Shown here: piece by piece, positions 51,402-61,929 of the stretch
Numbering within the stretch: the first letter of the stretch is position 1
Layout of the letters: the number at the start of each line of letters is the position of its first letter
Assembly: GCF_900187225.1 (NCBI RefSeq)
Contig: NZ_LT906436.1
Span: 2,481,501 to 2,545,500, forward strand
Length of the DNA stretch: 64,000 nucleotides
Source: Listeria monocytogenes
GTDB lineage: Bacteria > Bacillota > Bacilli > Lactobacillales > Listeriaceae
Direction: 5' to 3'
Position numbers and translations under genes: made by a program
The notes under the pieces: generated by a model
What the model was told of the DNA's origin: nothing
Databases searched by the model: none
Seen by the model: the letters and a program-made list of their open reading frames with translations, nothing else

Positions 51402-52435
51402 TCAGTAATCCTCCTATCACCAGCAGCTTTTTCTAATCGGTTCATAATCGCTGCTCCAAGTTCCATTTCTGGATACACTTCCGCAAAAATCATATCTACA
51501 TCGGCATGGTCGAAAGCCCGTAAACCTTTGTAAAGACTTGTAGCGATTTCGTCCAATGCCTTTATACTACCAGTTGTTTCGATGGTACCGCTGGTGTTTA
51601 GTTGATTTATCAGTTCTTTTGTCGCCAAAATACCGAGTTTTTTATTCGCAGCTTCCGCTTTATTTATTTCACTTTGCCAAAATTGGGTAGATCCTTCTAT
51701 TAGATAAACTGGCGCTTTCGGGGCATAGTGAGTATATTTCATGCCCGGAGCTTTTGGTTTTTCTGTTTCTTTCGTGTTGTTTGTCGATATATCCACAGGA
51801 CCAATTATTTGTTCAATCTGTTCTTTTGTAACACCGCCCGGGCGTAGAATAATTGGAATTTCTAATGAACAATCAATAACGGTGGATTCTAAACCTACAC
51901 CAGTTGCGCCGCCATCGATAATTCCGGCAATTTTTCCATCTAAATCTTCTATTACATGACTCGCCGTTGTCGGACTTGGTTTTCCTGAACGATTCGCGCT
52001 TGGAGCCGCAATAGGAATATTCGCTGTACCTATCAACGCTAGACTAACAGGGTGTTCCGGCATACGGACGCCTACTGTGGATAAACCAGCAGAAACATTA
52101 GTTGCCAAACTATCTTTTTTCAATGGAAGAATAACCGTTAACGGACCTGGCCAAAACTTTTCCATGAGTTGGATGGCTTTCGCTGGATAACTTGCTACAA
52201 ATTGATCCATTTGTTCACGACGGGCAATGTGGACAATTAATGGGTTATCAGACGGACGGCCTTTTGCTTCATATATTTTTTGAACAGCAGCTTGGTTGGT
52301 TGCGTCTGCGCCAAGACCGTACACTGTTTCAGTTGGAAAAGCCACGCATTCACCGCCTTGGAGTAATTTGGCCGCTTCCTGAAAGATAGCTTGATTTGAT
52401 TGTTGCTTATTTATGTTCCAATGAATGGTTTGCAT
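51398..52435 (-). CDS. ywlC: L-threonylcarbamoyladenylate synthase (Sua5/YwlC)
   Basis: 345 residues, long Sua5 type. The YrdC domain (about 14-205) has GGECVAFPTETVYGLGADA, KGRPSDNPLIVHIA and FWPGPLTVIL, plus SANRSGKPSPTTA. A C-terminal Sua5 domain (about 225-345; PGMKYTHYAPKAPVYLIEG) follows. It makes threonylcarbamoyl-AMP for the t6A37 modification of ANN-decoding tRNAs. It starts ATG, and the upstream 300 bases carry a DnaA-box cluster, as next to B. subtilis ywlC. Confidence 0.93.
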   Translation of the reverse strand: MQTIHWNINKQQSNQAIFQEAAKLLQGGECVAFPTETVYGLGADATNQAAVQKIYEAKGRPSDNPLIVHIARREQMDQFVASYPAKAIQLMEKFWPGPLTVILPLKKDSLATNVSAGLSTVGVRMPEHPVSLALIGTANIPIAAPSANRSGKPSPTTASHVIEDLDGKIAGIIDGGATGVGLESTVIDCSLEIPIILRPGGVTKEQIEQIIGPVDISTNNTKETEKPKAPGMKYTHYAPKAPVYLIEGSTQFWQSEINKAEAANKKLGILATKELINQLNTSGTIETTGSIKALDEIATSLYKGLRAFDHADVDMIFAEVYPEMELGAAIMNRLEKAAGDRRITE

Positions 52436-52541
52436 TAATTCCGGTCCCCTTTACATAACTTCTATTATATTTTAACGTTTTCTGTCTTATTTTTACAGTA
52501 TTGTTTTTTAAAATCTGGAAATCGCTATTTTTGAACAAAAG

Positions 52542-52916
52542 TTATCCCCAAACTGTGGATAATAACTTTGTCAATGGGGATAACTTCTTGTGAAATGTGG
52601 ATAATTCGTAAAGATAAGTAAAAAAGCCATTTTTTTATTAAGATTTGATTAAAAAAAATTTTTTGCACAACATTTTATCCACAGTTTTGTGGATAACTTC
52701 CAAAAGAAAAAGACGCTTCTTTTATAGAAACGCCTCTATACCAATATATTAGAGCATGTTACATAGCGGTCTTTGGAATTGATATCTTTGTGGATAACAA
52801 CAGTAGTATGTGGATAACTTTTTTCAAATAATTGTTTTACACGTTCACCTTGTGTATAACCTATCTCCACACCCACCCAAAATGAAGAATTTAGGACATA
52901 TTTTAAGTTATCCACA
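52542..52916. other. DnaA-box cluster
   Basis: Eight perfect TTATNCACA boxes on either strand: 52554-52562, 52596-52604, 52675-52683, 52688-52696, 52789-52797, 52809-52817, 52851-52859 (TTATACACA) and 52908-52916. One-mismatch boxes lie at 52542-52550 and 52575-52583. Four perfect boxes are intergenic and four lie inside the 3' end of prmC. An almost pure A/T stretch (about 52629-52664) separates the groups. B. subtilis has oriC-proximal DnaA-box clusters that titrate DnaA, one of them near ywlC, so this is probably its counterpart. Confidence 0.88.
52705..52737 (-). terminator. Terminator after prmC
   Basis: GGCGTTTC pairs with GAAGCGTC (G-U pairs included) around a seven-base loop on the minus strand, followed by TTTTTC. 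It lies inside the DnaA-box cluster. Confidence 0.8.
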
Positions 52917-53587
52917 AATCGCTCATAGATAGCAAGTCCATCATTTTCAGCAAACAATGCTAATGAAGGTTCGTTTTTTAGCACATAATCCGACATTTCT
53001 GCTTTTTCTGCTTCAGAAATATAGGGCGGATTGGCGACAATCATATCGAATCGTTCTTCGTTTTGTTTAAATGCTTCAAGTAAATCTGTTTCCACAAAAC
53101 GCACATCCGCATTTAATAACAACGCATTCTTTCTGGCCACTACAAGTGCTGGAGCGGAAATATCAGAAGCCGTCACTGAAATCTCAGGAAATGCTTTTTT
53201 GAGTGCAATCGCTATAATCCCGCTTCCAGTGCAAACATCTAGCACATTTTTAACTGGATGTTTTTTCAAAAAAGCTTCCGCACAAGCGACTAACTCTTCT
53301 GTTTCGGGGCGAGGAATAAGGACATCTTCTGTTACTAAAAAATCATAGCCATAAAAAGGGGCTGTTTTTAAAATATACTGGACCGGCTCGCCAGCCAAAT
53401 ACCTAGCAAAATCTTCCTCAAACTGCTTTTCATGATTCGGTTCAAGTTCACGACTTATTTCCATCCAAAGCTCAGAACGAGAAAGCCCCATTCTGGTTTC
53501 TAGTAAAATTTCCGCCGCATTTTGGTCCAGCCCTTTTTCAAAAAGGATGGCCTCCGCTTTTTTTAACAATTGACTAATTTGCGTCAT
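52736..53587 (-). CDS. prmC: Release factor glutamine methyltransferase PrmC (HemK)
   Basis: 283 residues. SAM-binding [20 protein letters not shown] near 115-134, and the catalytic NPPY in [14 protein letters not shown] near 182. It methylates the Gln of the GGQ motif in release factors RF1 and RF2, both encoded in this window. Its ATG lies inside the last codons of prfA (14-base overlap) with GGAG upstream, so it is translated with its substrate. Four DnaA boxes are within its last 60 codons. Confidence 0.95.
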
Positions 53588-54650
53588 TTAAATGCTCCAG
53601 TTTACTTGTTTGATCTTCTAGGATGAGCGCGTCAATGATTTCATCGAGTTTGCCTTCCATGATTTGATCTAGCTTTTGAATGGTTAAGCCGATACGGTGG
53701 TCGGTTACGCGGTTTTGCGGATAGTTATAAGTCCGGATACGTTCGGAGCGGTCACCCGTTCCAACAGCTGACTTACGGTTGGCATCGTATTCCTCGCGAG
53801 CCTCACGCTCAAATTTATCATAAACACGTGCGCGCAATACTTTCATCGCTTTATCTTTGTTTTTCAACTGAGAACGCTCATCTTGCATCGAAACGACAAT
53901 TCCGGTCGGAATATGCGTTAAACGTACAGCTGACATCGTTGTATTGACACTTTGTCCACCGGCACCAGTGGATGCGAATGTATCTGTACGGATATCTTTG
54001 TCATGCAACTCGATTTCCACTTCTTCCGCTTCTGGCAAAATGGCCACTGTCGCTGTTGATGTATGGATTCGACCACCTGATTCTGTTTCTGGTACACGTT
54101 GAACACGGTGCGCCCCGTTCTCATATTTCATTCGCGAAAAGGCGTCATTTCCGTTCATCATCGCAATAATTTCTTTGTAACCGCCAATACCAGTCGGGTT
54201 CGCGTCCATGATTTCTACTTTCCAGCCGCGTGATTCCGCATATTTACTGTACATGCGGAATAAATCGCCGGCAAATAAAGCTGCTTCATCTCCACCAGCT
54301 GCTCCGCGGATTTCTAAAATAACGTTTTTGTCATCATTAGGATCTTTTGGCACGAGTAATAGTTTTAGTCGTTCTTCTAAGTCTGCCTTTTCTTTTTGAA
54401 GTTCCGCGAATTCTTCTTTGGCCATTTCGCGCATTTCATCGTCTAGTTTTTCTCCTAGGAGTTCTTTTGTTTCGTTAATTTGTTCGTTTACATTTTTGTA
54501 TTCGCGGTACGTTTCGACTGTCGCGGTAATGCCGGATTGTTCTTTGGAAAGGTCGCGTAGTCGTTTTGGATCCGATACTACATCTGGATCACTTAATAAC
54601 TCATTTAGTTCATCATAACGGTCTTCCACCGCCTGTAATCGATCATACAT
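53574..54650 (-). CDS. prfA: Peptide chain release factor 1
   Basis: 358 residues. The GGQ catalytic motif is in [18 protein letters not shown] near 228-245 and the stop-codon reader [23 protein letters not shown] contains a PxT-like element near 187. It releases peptides at UAA and UAG. This is the housekeeping gene prfA; it must not be confused with the Listeria virulence regulator PrfA, which is a Crp-family protein elsewhere. It lies between tdk and prmC, as in B. subtilis. Confidence 0.97.
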
Positions 54651-54672
54651 TGTATTCCAACACCTCTTTAAC

Positions 54673-55248
54673 TTATTTTATTGGTGGATTGGCATGACAT
54701 TTGCGACACACAGGGTAATAGTGGTCATTTCCGCCAATCATAATTTGTTCACCTGTATAAACTGGCTTTCCTTTGTCATCAACGCGCAGAACCATCGTCG
54801 CCTTTTTGGCACAGAACCAGCAAATTGTTTTCATTTCTTCTAGTTTATCTGCATATAGCAGCAAGTATTTCGACCCTTCGAATAATTCGTTTCGAAAATC
54901 ATTTTTTAAACCATAAGCAATTACTGGGATATTTAATTCATCCACAATTTTCGCTAACTGAAATACGTGTTCTTTTTCTAGAAATTGCGATTCATCTAAA
55001 AGAACGCAATTTGGTTTTGGTTTAATATTCACTACGATTTCAAAAATATTTGTGTCACTAAAAATAGGAGTTGCTTCTCGTTTCAGTCCAATTCGACTTG
55101 AAATGAAGCCAACTTGGTCTCTATCGTCAATACCTGAAGTAAAGATAGCTACTGTTTTATTTTGTTCTTCATAATTATGTGCGACTTTTAGAATTTCAAT
55201 GGTTTTCCCACTATTCATGGAACCATAACGGAAAAATAATTGTGCCAT
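54673..55248 (-). CDS. tdk: Thymidine kinase
   Basis: 191 residues. P-loop [18 protein letters not shown] at residues 5-22, and [20 protein letters not shown] near 83 with the catalytic Glu. Four Cys (CWFC near 142, CRKC near 183) bind structural zinc. It phosphorylates thymidine in DNA precursor salvage. The ATG at 55248 is preferred for its AAAGGGAGC ribosome site; the open frame continues 34 codons further upstream without one. Confidence 0.94.
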   Translation of the reverse strand: MAQLFFRYGSMNSGKTIEILKVAHNYEEQNKTVAIFTSGIDDRDQVGFISSRIGLKREATPIFSDTNIFEIVVNIKPKPNCVLLDESQFLEKEHVFQLAKIVDELNIPVIAYGLKNDFRNELFEGSKYLLLYADKLEEMKTICWFCAKKATMVLRVDDKGKPVYTGEQIMIGGNDHYYPVCRKCHANPPIK

Positions 55249-55321
55249 TAAGACCGCTCCCTTTAACTTTATAAACTCTTTTCCTATTTTATCATAGAGC
55301 GGCACAAATTGGGACATATAG

Positions 55322-55355
55322 TTAAAAAAAGCTACGCCGCATATGGGCATAGCTT
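55322..55355 (-). terminator. Terminator of the hom-thrC-thrB operon
   Basis: AGCTATGCC pairs with GGCGTAGCT around a loop of about six bases and is followed by seven T's on the minus strand. Confidence 0.9.
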
Positions 55356-55359
55356 GATT

Positions 55360-56226
55360 TTAACGAAAAACTTCTGCGCCGCTTCCTTCGACATCAAGAA
55401 GAAGAACGTCCGCGTCTATTTCTAACGTTTGTAAAGATGTTTGCAGTGTGTTAGCAACCTTGCGAGGAGCGAACACTAGGACAGTTGGGCCCGCACCGCT
55501 CAAACAAGCAGCATAGGCTCCTTGACTTTTGGCCACGTCGCGAATTTGTGTTAAATGTGGTACTAATTGGCTGCGATATTTTTCATGCCATAAATCACGT
55601 TCCATCATTTCACCAGCTAGCGTCATATCATTACGTAAAATTGCTGCAATCATTACATTGGCGATACTACTCGCTTGGACAGCTTCTTTGAACGGAAGCG
55701 TATCAGGTAAAACACCGCGACTTTCCGAAGTAAGAAGTTCTGCCTTTGGAATAAACGCAATTAAAGCACAATCCGGAAAAAGGTGGCGGACATAGAAATC
55801 TTCTCCATCTAATTTCGCTCCTACGACCCAGTTTCCAAGAACAGCAGGCGCAACATTATCAGGATGCCCTTCTATTTCGGCAGCTATACGAACTTTTTCC
55901 TCTTTTGAAAGGTTAAGTTCAGCAAGTGTATTGGCTAATTCAATTCCCGCAACTACCGCCGCAGAACTACTGCCTAGTCCACGAGCGGGCGGAATATCAC
56001 AGGTCATCACTAAATGATGCGGCGTTAAATTAGGGGCTAGGTTTAAGGCAGTTTCGATAATCACATTGGTTTCGTCATGCGGAATCCCGCCGCCAATATT
56101 ATGTTCGATATACCAAGAATCCGCTTCCGCTCCAATATCAAGCGTTAAATATAATGTTAACGCCAAGCCACAAGAATCAAAGCCTGGACCAAGATTGGCT
56201 GTTGTTGCCGGGACACGAATACGCAT
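55360..56226 (-). CDS. thrB: Homoserine kinase
   Basis: 288 residues, GHMP kinase family. IRVPATTANLGPGFDSCGLAL at the N-terminus, the ATP loop PPARGLGSSSAAVVAGIELA near 84-103, and CLSGAGPTVLVFAP near 242. It makes O-phosphohomoserine for threonine synthase. Its start overlaps the thrC stop by one base. Confidence 0.96.
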   Translation of the reverse strand: MRIRVPATTANLGPGFDSCGLALTLYLTLDIGAEADSWYIEHNIGGGIPHDETNVIIETALNLAPNLTPHHLVMTCDIPPARGLGSSSAAVVAGIELANTLAELNLSKEEKVRIAAEIEGHPDNVAPAVLGNWVVGAKLDGEDFYVRHLFPDCALIAFIPKAELLTSESRGVLPDTLPFKEAVQASSIANVMIAAILRNDMTLAGEMMERDLWHEKYRSQLVPHLTQIRDVAKSQGAYAACLSGAGPTVLVFAPRKVANTLQTSLQTLEIDADVLLLDVEGSGAEVFR

Positions 56227-57281
56227 TAAGCTTTCACTCCTGAACGTAAATGTGTGCGCATTGCTTCGATATCATCCACATGGGAAATTGGAATTTCATG
56301 CACACTCATCGCAGTATCTGGATCTTTTAAGCCATTTCCAGTGAATACACAAACAACTGTTTCCCCTTTTTTAATTGTTCCATTTGCTACATGTTGAATG
56401 ACACCAGCTAATGAAGCGGCAGAACCCGGCTCGATAAAGACACCATCTTGTGCTGCAATTTTTTTATAAGCATTCACAATTTCATCATCTGTTACAGAAT
56501 GAATGTATCCGCCAGATTCATCGCGAGCTGCTTCTGCAAGCCCCCAACTAGCTGGGTTTCCGATACGAATCGCTGTTGCAATTGTTTCCGGGTTATCAAT
56601 TGGTTTCCCTTGAACAATCGCCGCAGCTCCTTCTGCTTCAAAACCATGCATCCGCGGCAGTCCAGAAGCTTTAGCCTCATTCCATTCTTTAAACCCCTTC
56701 CAGTATGCAGAAATATTCCCGGCATTACCGACTGGAATTGCAAGTACATCTGGCGCGGAACCTAATTGCTCACAGATTTCGAATGCAGCTGTTTTTTGAC
56801 CTTCTAAACGATATGGATTCACGGAATTTACAAGTGTTACTGCTTCTGTTTCAGCTAATTCACGAACCGATTTTAATGCTTCATCAAAATTACCTTGAAT
56901 CGAGATAATATCTGCGCCATACATAACTGCTTGCGCTAATTTTCCTAGAGCGACTTTGCCTTCTGGAATAACAATGTACGCTTTTAATCCCGCACGTGTT
57001 GCGTATGCCGCAGCCGCAGCAGAAGTATTCCCAGTGGATGCACAAATAACCGCTTCGGCACCTTCTTCTTTCGCTTTAGCAACAGCCATAACCATTCCAC
57101 GATCTTTAAAAGAACCGGTTGGATTTAAGCCTTCGTATTTTCCGTATAAAGTAACCCCAAGTTCTTTGGACAAATTCGGTAATGGAATAAGTGGTGTATT
57201 TCCTTCCGCAAGTGAGATCATTGGCGTTTTATCAGTTACTGGTAGATATTCTTTATATTTTTCTAGTAAACCTTTATACAT
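56226..57281 (-). CDS. thrC: Threonine synthase
   Basis: 351 residues, short Gram-positive form. The PLP Lys is in [19 protein letters not shown] near 53-71, and [19 protein letters not shown] near 184 binds the phosphate. It converts O-phosphohomoserine to threonine. It lies two bases after hom and overlaps thrB by one base, so the pathway genes are tightly coupled. Confidence 0.96.
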   Translation of the reverse strand: MYKGLLEKYKEYLPVTDKTPMISLAEGNTPLIPLPNLSKELGVTLYGKYEGLNPTGSFKDRGMVMAVAKAKEEGAEAVICASTGNTSAAAAAYATRAGLKAYIVIPEGKVALGKLAQAVMYGADIISIQGNFDEALKSVRELAETEAVTLVNSVNPYRLEGQKTAAFEICEQLGSAPDVLAIPVGNAGNISAYWKGFKEWNEAKASGLPRMHGFEAEGAAAIVQGKPIDNPETIATAIRIGNPASWGLAEAARDESGGYIHSVTDDEIVNAYKKIAAQDGVFIEPGSAASLAGVIQHVANGTIKKGETVVCVFTGNGLKDPDTAMSVHEIPISHVDDIEAMRTHLRSGVKA

Positions 57282-57283
57282 AT

Positions 57284-58570
57284 TTAACCCTCCACAACGG
57301 AATATTTTGCGAGCATTTGCATTTCTGGCTCATCTTTGACCCTAGCGATTGCTTGTTCTAATTGCGCTTGACTTGTTGAGTGTGTCACGATAACAACGGT
57401 CGCCGTGAAATCATCATACGGTTGTTGTAAAATTTTATCAAAACCAACGCCGGCTTCTGCAAAAATTTGCGTCAACTTAAGGAAGGTTCCTGTTTTATCG
57501 TCCATTGTTAGACGAAGATAGTATTTAGAGAAAACTTGTTCCTTTGGTGTATGTTTTGTTTCGTGTTTGTAGCTGTTGAAAGCATTACCGTTTGTACCTA
57601 GACGGCTATTTTTCGCAACAGTAATCAAATCACTAACAACACTTGTCGCTGTTGGTAATTCGCCGGCTCCGGGACCATAAAACATTGTTTCTCCGACAGC
57701 TGCACCTGTTACAAATACGGCATTATTTTCATAGTTAACGCCGGCAAGTGGATGTGCTTTTGGTAATAACACTGGCCCAACATTGACATTAACTGTGCCA
57801 TTTGTTTCTTCGGCAGTACCTACTAGTTTAATTTTATATCCTAATTGGTACGCTACTTCGATATCTTCAGGAGAAATCCCACGAATACCGTTTGTTTCTA
57901 CATTATCTAAATTCACATTCATTCCAAATGCGAGTCTTGTCATAATAACCATTTTTCTAGCTGCATCGATTCCGTCCACGTCATTCGTTGGGTCAGACTC
58001 GGCAAATCCTAGTGCTTGGGCTTCTGCTAAAACATCTTCGTATGACTTTTTCTCTGTCGTCATTTTTGTTAGCATGAAATTGGTTGTCCCGTTGACGATA
58101 CCCATTACTTTTTGAATTTTATCTGCCGCTAGGCTGTTTACGATAGTACGTAAAATCGGAATTCCACCTGCAACGCTCGCTTCATAAAACAAATCACAAT
58201 TATTAGCTTGTGCAACTGCCACTAATTCGTCGCCGTGTAGCGCAATCAAATCCTTATTCGCAGTTACTACATGTTTTCCAGCTTTCAAGGCCTGCAAAAT
58301 GTATTCCCGCGCAGTTGTGATGCTGCCCATAACCTCGACAACAACAGCAATTTCTGGATCATCCAGTACATCAGACGGATTGGTGGTTAGTTCAAAACCT
58401 TTTGTTTCATAACGGCGATTTTTTTCTAAGTCACGAACTAGCACTTTCTTTACAGAAATATGGTATCCAGTTACTTGACTAATTTTTTCTTGATGCTCTT
58501 CTAAAATATGAATAACACCGCTACCTACCGTTCCAAATCCTAACACACCTACTTGTAACTTTGCTTCCAC
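57284..58570 (-). CDS. hom: Homoserine dehydrogenase with ACT domain
   Basis: 428 residues. NAD(P) loop [14 protein letters not shown] at 7-20, catalytic [11 protein letters not shown] near 185 with Lys in [17 protein letters not shown] near 213, and a C-terminal ACT domain (about 348-428; [28 protein letters not shown]) that senses threonine. It reduces aspartate semialdehyde to homoserine at the branch to methionine and threonine. GGAGG precedes the ATG. A promoter is visible upstream. Confidence 0.96.
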   Translation of the reverse strand: MEAKLQVGVLGFGTVGSGVIHILEEHQEKISQVTGYHISVKKVLVRDLEKNRRYETKGFELTTNPSDVLDDPEIAVVVEVMGSITTAREYILQALKAGKHVVTANKDLIALHGDELVAVAQANNCDLFYEASVAGGIPILRTIVNSLAADKIQKVMGIVNGTTNFMLTKMTTEKKSYEDVLAEAQALGFAESDPTNDVDGIDAARKMVIMTRLAFGMNVNLDNVETNGIRGISPEDIEVAYQLGYKIKLVGTAEETNGTVNVNVGPVLLPKAHPLAGVNYENNAVFVTGAAVGETMFYGPGAGELPTATSVVSDLITVAKNSRLGTNGNAFNSYKHETKHTPKEQVFSKYYLRLTMDDKTGTFLKLTQIFAEAGVGFDKILQQPYDDFTATVVIVTHSTSQAQLEQAIARVKDEPEMQMLAKYSVVEG

Positions 58571-58652
58571 TTGAAAACCTCCTTATTATTGTTTAACAAA
58601 ACAGAAAATTTAACTTTTTTATTACCTACTCATAAAAAAAGTAATTAGTGAT

Positions 58653-58682
58653 ATTATACGCAACTTCACAGGGAAAAGTAAA
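58653..58682 (-). promoter_or_regulatory. Probable promoter of the hom-thrC-thrB operon
   Basis: TTTACT (58677-58682) and TATAAT (58653-58658) on the minus strand, 18 bp apart, about 80 bases before hom. The leader has a weak CTTTTTT/AAAAAAG hairpin but no T-box or leader-peptide features that I can see. Confidence 0.65.
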
Positions 58683-58730
58683 CCCTTGAAAGGAAAGTTT
58701 TTATTTTTAGTAGTTCTGAGAAATAATTCC

Positions 58731-58765
58731 ATAAAAAAACACACCCAGCAAAAGCTGAGTGCGCA
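58731..58765 (-). terminator. Terminator after rpmE2
   Basis: CGCACTCAGC pairs with GCTGGGTGTG (G-U pairs) around TTTT and is followed by seven T's on the minus strand. Confidence 0.92.
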
Positions 58766-58791
58766 AATTATTTCGTTCGTTACATACAGTC

Positions 58792-59037
58792 TTATTTGAG
58801 ACCGTATTTTTTGTTGAAGCGGTCCACACGGCCATCTGCAGTCGCATGTTTTTGTTTACCAGTATAGAACGGGTGCGAATCAGAAGAGATTTCGACACGT
58901 AGTAATGGATACTCGTTGCCATCTTCCCATTTAATTGTTTCGCTTGAGCTCTTAGTAGAACCTGACAAAAATTTGAAATCAGTACTAGTATCAACAAATA
59001 CCACTGGACGGTACTCAGGATGAATTCCAGTTTTCAT
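58792..59037 (-). CDS. rpmE2: Ribosomal protein L31, type B (zinc-independent)
   Basis: 81 residues. [19 protein letters not shown] and [20 protein letters not shown] are the bL31 signatures. The CxxC zinc ligands of the A-type protein are absent, which defines the B-type. In organisms with both forms the B-type is under Zur control; I see no convincing Zur box here. A strong ribosome site (GAAGGAG) precedes the ATG. Confidence 0.96.
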   Translation of the reverse strand: MKTGIHPEYRPVVFVDTSTDFKFLSGSTKSSSETIKWEDGNEYPLLRVEISSDSHPFYTGKQKHATADGRVDRFNKKYGLK

Positions 59038-59107
59038 TTCTTTTCAACTCCTTCGCCCTGAATCATCTGAAACAGAGTAATTAAGTGCTTTTACACACAG
59101 TATAGAT

Positions 59108-59136
59108 ATTATAACAATGTTGAAGCAAACAAGCAA
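59108..59136 (-). promoter_or_regulatory. Promoter of rpmE2
   Basis: TTGCTT (59131-59136) and TATAAT (59108-59113) on the minus strand with the ideal 17-bp spacer, about 70 bases before the start codon. Confidence 0.7.
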
Positions 59137-59138
59137 GA

Positions 59139-59576
59139 TTATTTTTTCACTTTGAAAATGATCCATTTACTAAACACATAATTAAGTACAAGGACAATTA
59201 CATTCGTCCAAATTTTTGCCCATAATTCATTTATAGATAAAACTTCAATTAGAAGAATCATTACTAAAATGTCCACTAAATAAGTCAAAAAGCGGAAACC
59301 GAAAAATGATGTAACTTCTCGAGCGCGTTCTTTCCAAGTAGGTGTATAGCTTTCAAAAACATATTTTTTATTAGAAAAATATGCAAAAAGGACGGATGCA
59401 ACCCATGCAATGGTGTTTGCGATACGATAATCCCAGTTCAATACATAAGTACATAACCAAAATGTCACGATATTAATAAGTGTTGTAAAACCACCCATGA
59501 TTAAATACATCAAGATACTATGAATCTCATCCGTATACCACGGAATCTTGTCTAACCATTTTCTTATTTTGTTCAT
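59139..59576 (-). CDS. gtcA: GtcA, teichoic-acid glycosylation protein (GtrA family)
   Basis: 145 residues, four membrane helices (about 18-40, 46-68, 90-112 and 118-138). The GtrA-type hallmark FTTLINIVTFWLCTYVL and a C-terminal NYVFSKWIIFK (residues about 132-142) are present. GtrA proteins are thought to flip undecaprenyl-phosphate-sugar outwards. In L. monocytogenes GtcA is needed for sugar decoration of wall teichoic acid and is serotype-related. It overlaps the preceding glycosyltransferase gene by four bases, its probable partner. Confidence 0.93.
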   Translation of the reverse strand: MNKIRKWLDKIPWYTDEIHSILMYLIMGGFTTLINIVTFWLCTYVLNWDYRIANTIAWVASVLFAYFSNKKYVFESYTPTWKERAREVTSFFGFRFLTYLVDILVMILLIEVLSINELWAKIWTNVIVLVLNYVFSKWIIFKVKK

Positions 59577-60520
59577 ACTATGTCTTCTTTCTCTCCGTTA
59601 TATTCTTCTACAAAATAAAGCGGGCGTTTTTTCACTTCATTAAAAATCCGACCCAAATATTCCCCAATAATACCTATACTAATAAGTTGAATCCCGCCTA
59701 AGAACAGTATTGTAATCATTAAAGTCGGAAATCCGCTAACGTCAGAACCAACGATAAGCGTTTTTATTACTATATATATCAAATAAATAAAAGTGCCTAA
59801 TGAGATAGCGAAACCAGCAATAGTTGATAATCTAAGTGGCAATGTCGTATAAGAAGTAATTCCTTCAAGAGCCAAATTAATCAAGGACCGGTAATTCCAT
59901 TTGGTTTCACCAGCATGTCTTGGCGCTGCATCAAAAGTAACTTCCACTTTTTTAAAGCCAATCCAATTGTACAACCCTTTTGTATAACGTTGTGTTTCTC
60001 TTAATTTTTTCAATGCATCTACGCATCTTCTATCGAGCAATCTAAAATCACCTGTATCTGGAAGAACCGGGGTTTTAGTCACTTTTTGTAAAGTTTTATA
60101 GTACCACTTTGAAGTTGCTTTCTTTAACCAGCTTTCGCCATGACGTTTATTTCTTCTTGCATAAACATCTTCATATCCTAATTCCCATAGTTCAATCATT
60201 TCTTTAATTAGCTCTGGCGGATGTTGTAAATCTGCATCCATTGTAATCACAGCATCGCCTTTTGCATAATCAAATCCGGCAGCCATTGCTATTTCTTTCC
60301 CGTAATTTCTTGAAAGATCTACAAAACCCACTCGATTATCTTCTTTATGTAGCTGCTTTACTATTTCCAGTGTCTTATCCTTACTACCATCATTGATAAA
60401 TAATAATTCAAAAGTATATTTATCTTTAATGGAATCCATAACATTCACAATAGTTTCATATAATGTGGTAATTGATTCTTGCTCATTATATGCAGGAACA
60501 GATATTGTAATTAGTTTCAT
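59573..60520 (-). CDS. Polyprenyl-phosphate glycosyltransferase (GT2, CsbB/GtrB-like)
   Basis: About 315 residues. GT2 catalytic domain (about 3-225) with ITISVPAYNEQESITTLYETI, LLFINDGSKDKTLEI, VITMDADLQHPPELI (DxD-like) and RRCVDALKKLRETQRYTKGLYNW; two C-terminal membrane helices (about 230-255 and 267-290). It should charge undecaprenyl phosphate with a sugar that GtcA then translocates for wall teichoic acid modification. The ATG at 60520 has AAAAGGAGAAAG upstream. Which sugar is used cannot be read here. Confidence 0.88.
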   Translation of the reverse strand: MKLITISVPAYNEQESITTLYETIVNVMDSIKDKYTFELLFINDGSKDKTLEIVKQLHKEDNRVGFVDLSRNYGKEIAMAAGFDYAKGDAVITMDADLQHPPELIKEMIELWELGYEDVYARRNKRHGESWLKKATSKWYYKTLQKVTKTPVLPDTGDFRLLDRRCVDALKKLRETQRYTKGLYNWIGFKKVEVTFDAAPRHAGETKWNYRSLINLALEGITSYTTLPLRLSTIAGFAISLGTFIYLIYIVIKTLIVGSDVSGFPTLMITILFLGGIQLISIGIIGEYLGRIFNEVKKRPLYFVEEYNGEKEDIV

Positions 60521-60600
60521 TATCTTTCTCCTTTTCTTTTTTCCACTCATTACTCTAAAAACGATAGTATCAAACCTAGTAAAAAAAGTACAGTTTCAAT

Positions 60601-61872
60601 TTATTTTTTAAACATTTCCTCTTGTAGTAATTCATAAAAAGCTTCATTGTTGTCGGTTTTCTTTAAGTAACGGACAAAGCGTTCTGAAATATCAAGTCCA
60701 TCACCTTGTTTTGGCATGGCTTTACGGATTTTCCATAGTTGTTCTAAGCGTTCTTTGGATAATAAAAGTTCTTCTTTTCTTGTTCCAGATCGACGCATAT
60801 CAATCGCAGGAAAGACACGACGTTCAGCAAGTTGACGATCAAGATGCAATTCCATGTTCCCAGTACCCTTGAATTCTTCGTAAATAACATCATCCATCCG
60901 TGAGCCTGTGTCAACTAACGCAGTAGCAAGGATTGTTAAACTACCGCCCTCTTCTATATTTCGTGCTGCTCCAAAAAACCGTTTTGGTCTATGAAAAGCT
61001 GCTGGGTCAATCCCCCCTGAAAGTGTTCGGCCACTTGGTGGTATAACTAAATTATACGCTCGTGCGAGACGCGTGATACTGTCCATCAAAATAACTACAT
61101 CGCGTTTTTGCTCCACTAATCTCATTGCGCGTTCAAGCACAAGTTCTGCAACTTTAATATGATTTTCTGGAACTTCGTCAAATGTGGAACTGACTACATC
61201 CGCTTTTACAGAGCGCTCAATATCAGTTACTTCTTCTGGACGCTCATCTATTAGCAAAACAATCAATTCAGTATCTGGATGATTAGTCGTAATCGCATTC
61301 GCAATTTCTTTGAGCAAAACAGTTTTCCCTGCTTTTGGTGGCGCTACAATAAGTCCACGCTGTCCAAATCCAATTGGAGAAATCAAATCAATTGTACGTG
61401 TTGAAATTGGATATTTTTCTGTTTCTAAATGAATTTGACGATCCGGATAAAGTGGCGTCAAACCAGGAAAATGCACTCTTTCTTTCGCTACTTCTGGGTT
61501 TTCTCCGTTAACTGCCTCAACATGCAGTAAACCAAAATAACGTTCATTTTCTTTTGGTGGACGAACTTTTCCTGAAACTCTGTCTCCCGTTCTTAATTCA
61601 AAACGTCTGATTTGAGAAGCGGAAATATAAATATCTTCCGAGCTAGAGGAATAATTAATAGGTCGTAAAAAACCAAATCCCTCATTCGGAATAATTTCCA
61701 AGACACCTTCCATAAAAAAGAAACCTTCTTTTTCGGCGTTTGACTTAAGTAAAGCAAAAATAAGTTCTCGTTTGGTAAGCTTACTATAATAAGCAATCTT
61801 ATGTTCTTTAGCTAGGGAATATATATCTTTAATTGTTAAGCTTTCTAAGTATGCAATGGAGAGTTTAGCCAT
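60601..61872 (-). CDS. rho: Transcription termination factor Rho
   Basis: 423 residues. An N-terminal Rho_N helical domain (about 1-50) and a cold-shock RNA-binding domain (about 52-120; [17 protein letters not shown]) precede the ATPase. P-loop [15 protein letters not shown] near 180, [16 protein letters not shown] and [24 protein letters not shown] near 265-288 are motor and RNA-loop motifs. It terminates untranslated transcripts. A GGTGG site precedes the ATG. No terminator is evident before the gtcA genes, so they may be read from the same transcript. Confidence 0.96.
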   Translation of the reverse strand: MAKLSIAYLESLTIKDIYSLAKEHKIAYYSKLTKRELIFALLKSNAEKEGFFFMEGVLEIIPNEGFGFLRPINYSSSSEDIYISASQIRRFELRTGDRVSGKVRPPKENERYFGLLHVEAVNGENPEVAKERVHFPGLTPLYPDRQIHLETEKYPISTRTIDLISPIGFGQRGLIVAPPKAGKTVLLKEIANAITTNHPDTELIVLLIDERPEEVTDIERSVKADVVSSTFDEVPENHIKVAELVLERAMRLVEQKRDVVILMDSITRLARAYNLVIPPSGRTLSGGIDPAAFHRPKRFFGAARNIEEGGSLTILATALVDTGSRMDDVIYEEFKGTGNMELHLDRQLAERRVFPAIDMRRSGTRKEELLLSKERLEQLWKIRKAMPKQGDGLDISERFVRYLKKTDNNEAFYELLQEEMFKK

Positions 61873-61929
61873 TATGTACCACCTTTTTGAATTTAATAAT
61901 TTTATTGGAATAAATGAGGGTGAGGTAAA

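Noticed and set aside
52436-52735. The repeated TGTGGATAA words as a CRISPR-like or transposon repeat
   Set aside because: Repeats are 9 bp, in both orientations and unevenly spaced; they are DnaA boxes and there are no spacers or inverted termini.
53574-54650. A gene called prfA in a Listeria genome could be taken for the virulence regulator
   Set aside because: The protein has the GGQ release-factor motif and RF1 length and is next to prmC; it is not the Crp-family PrfA.
58571-58650. A T-box or threonine attenuator before hom
   Set aside because: No T-box bulge sequence, specifier stem or Thr-rich leader peptide is visible; only a weak AT hairpin.
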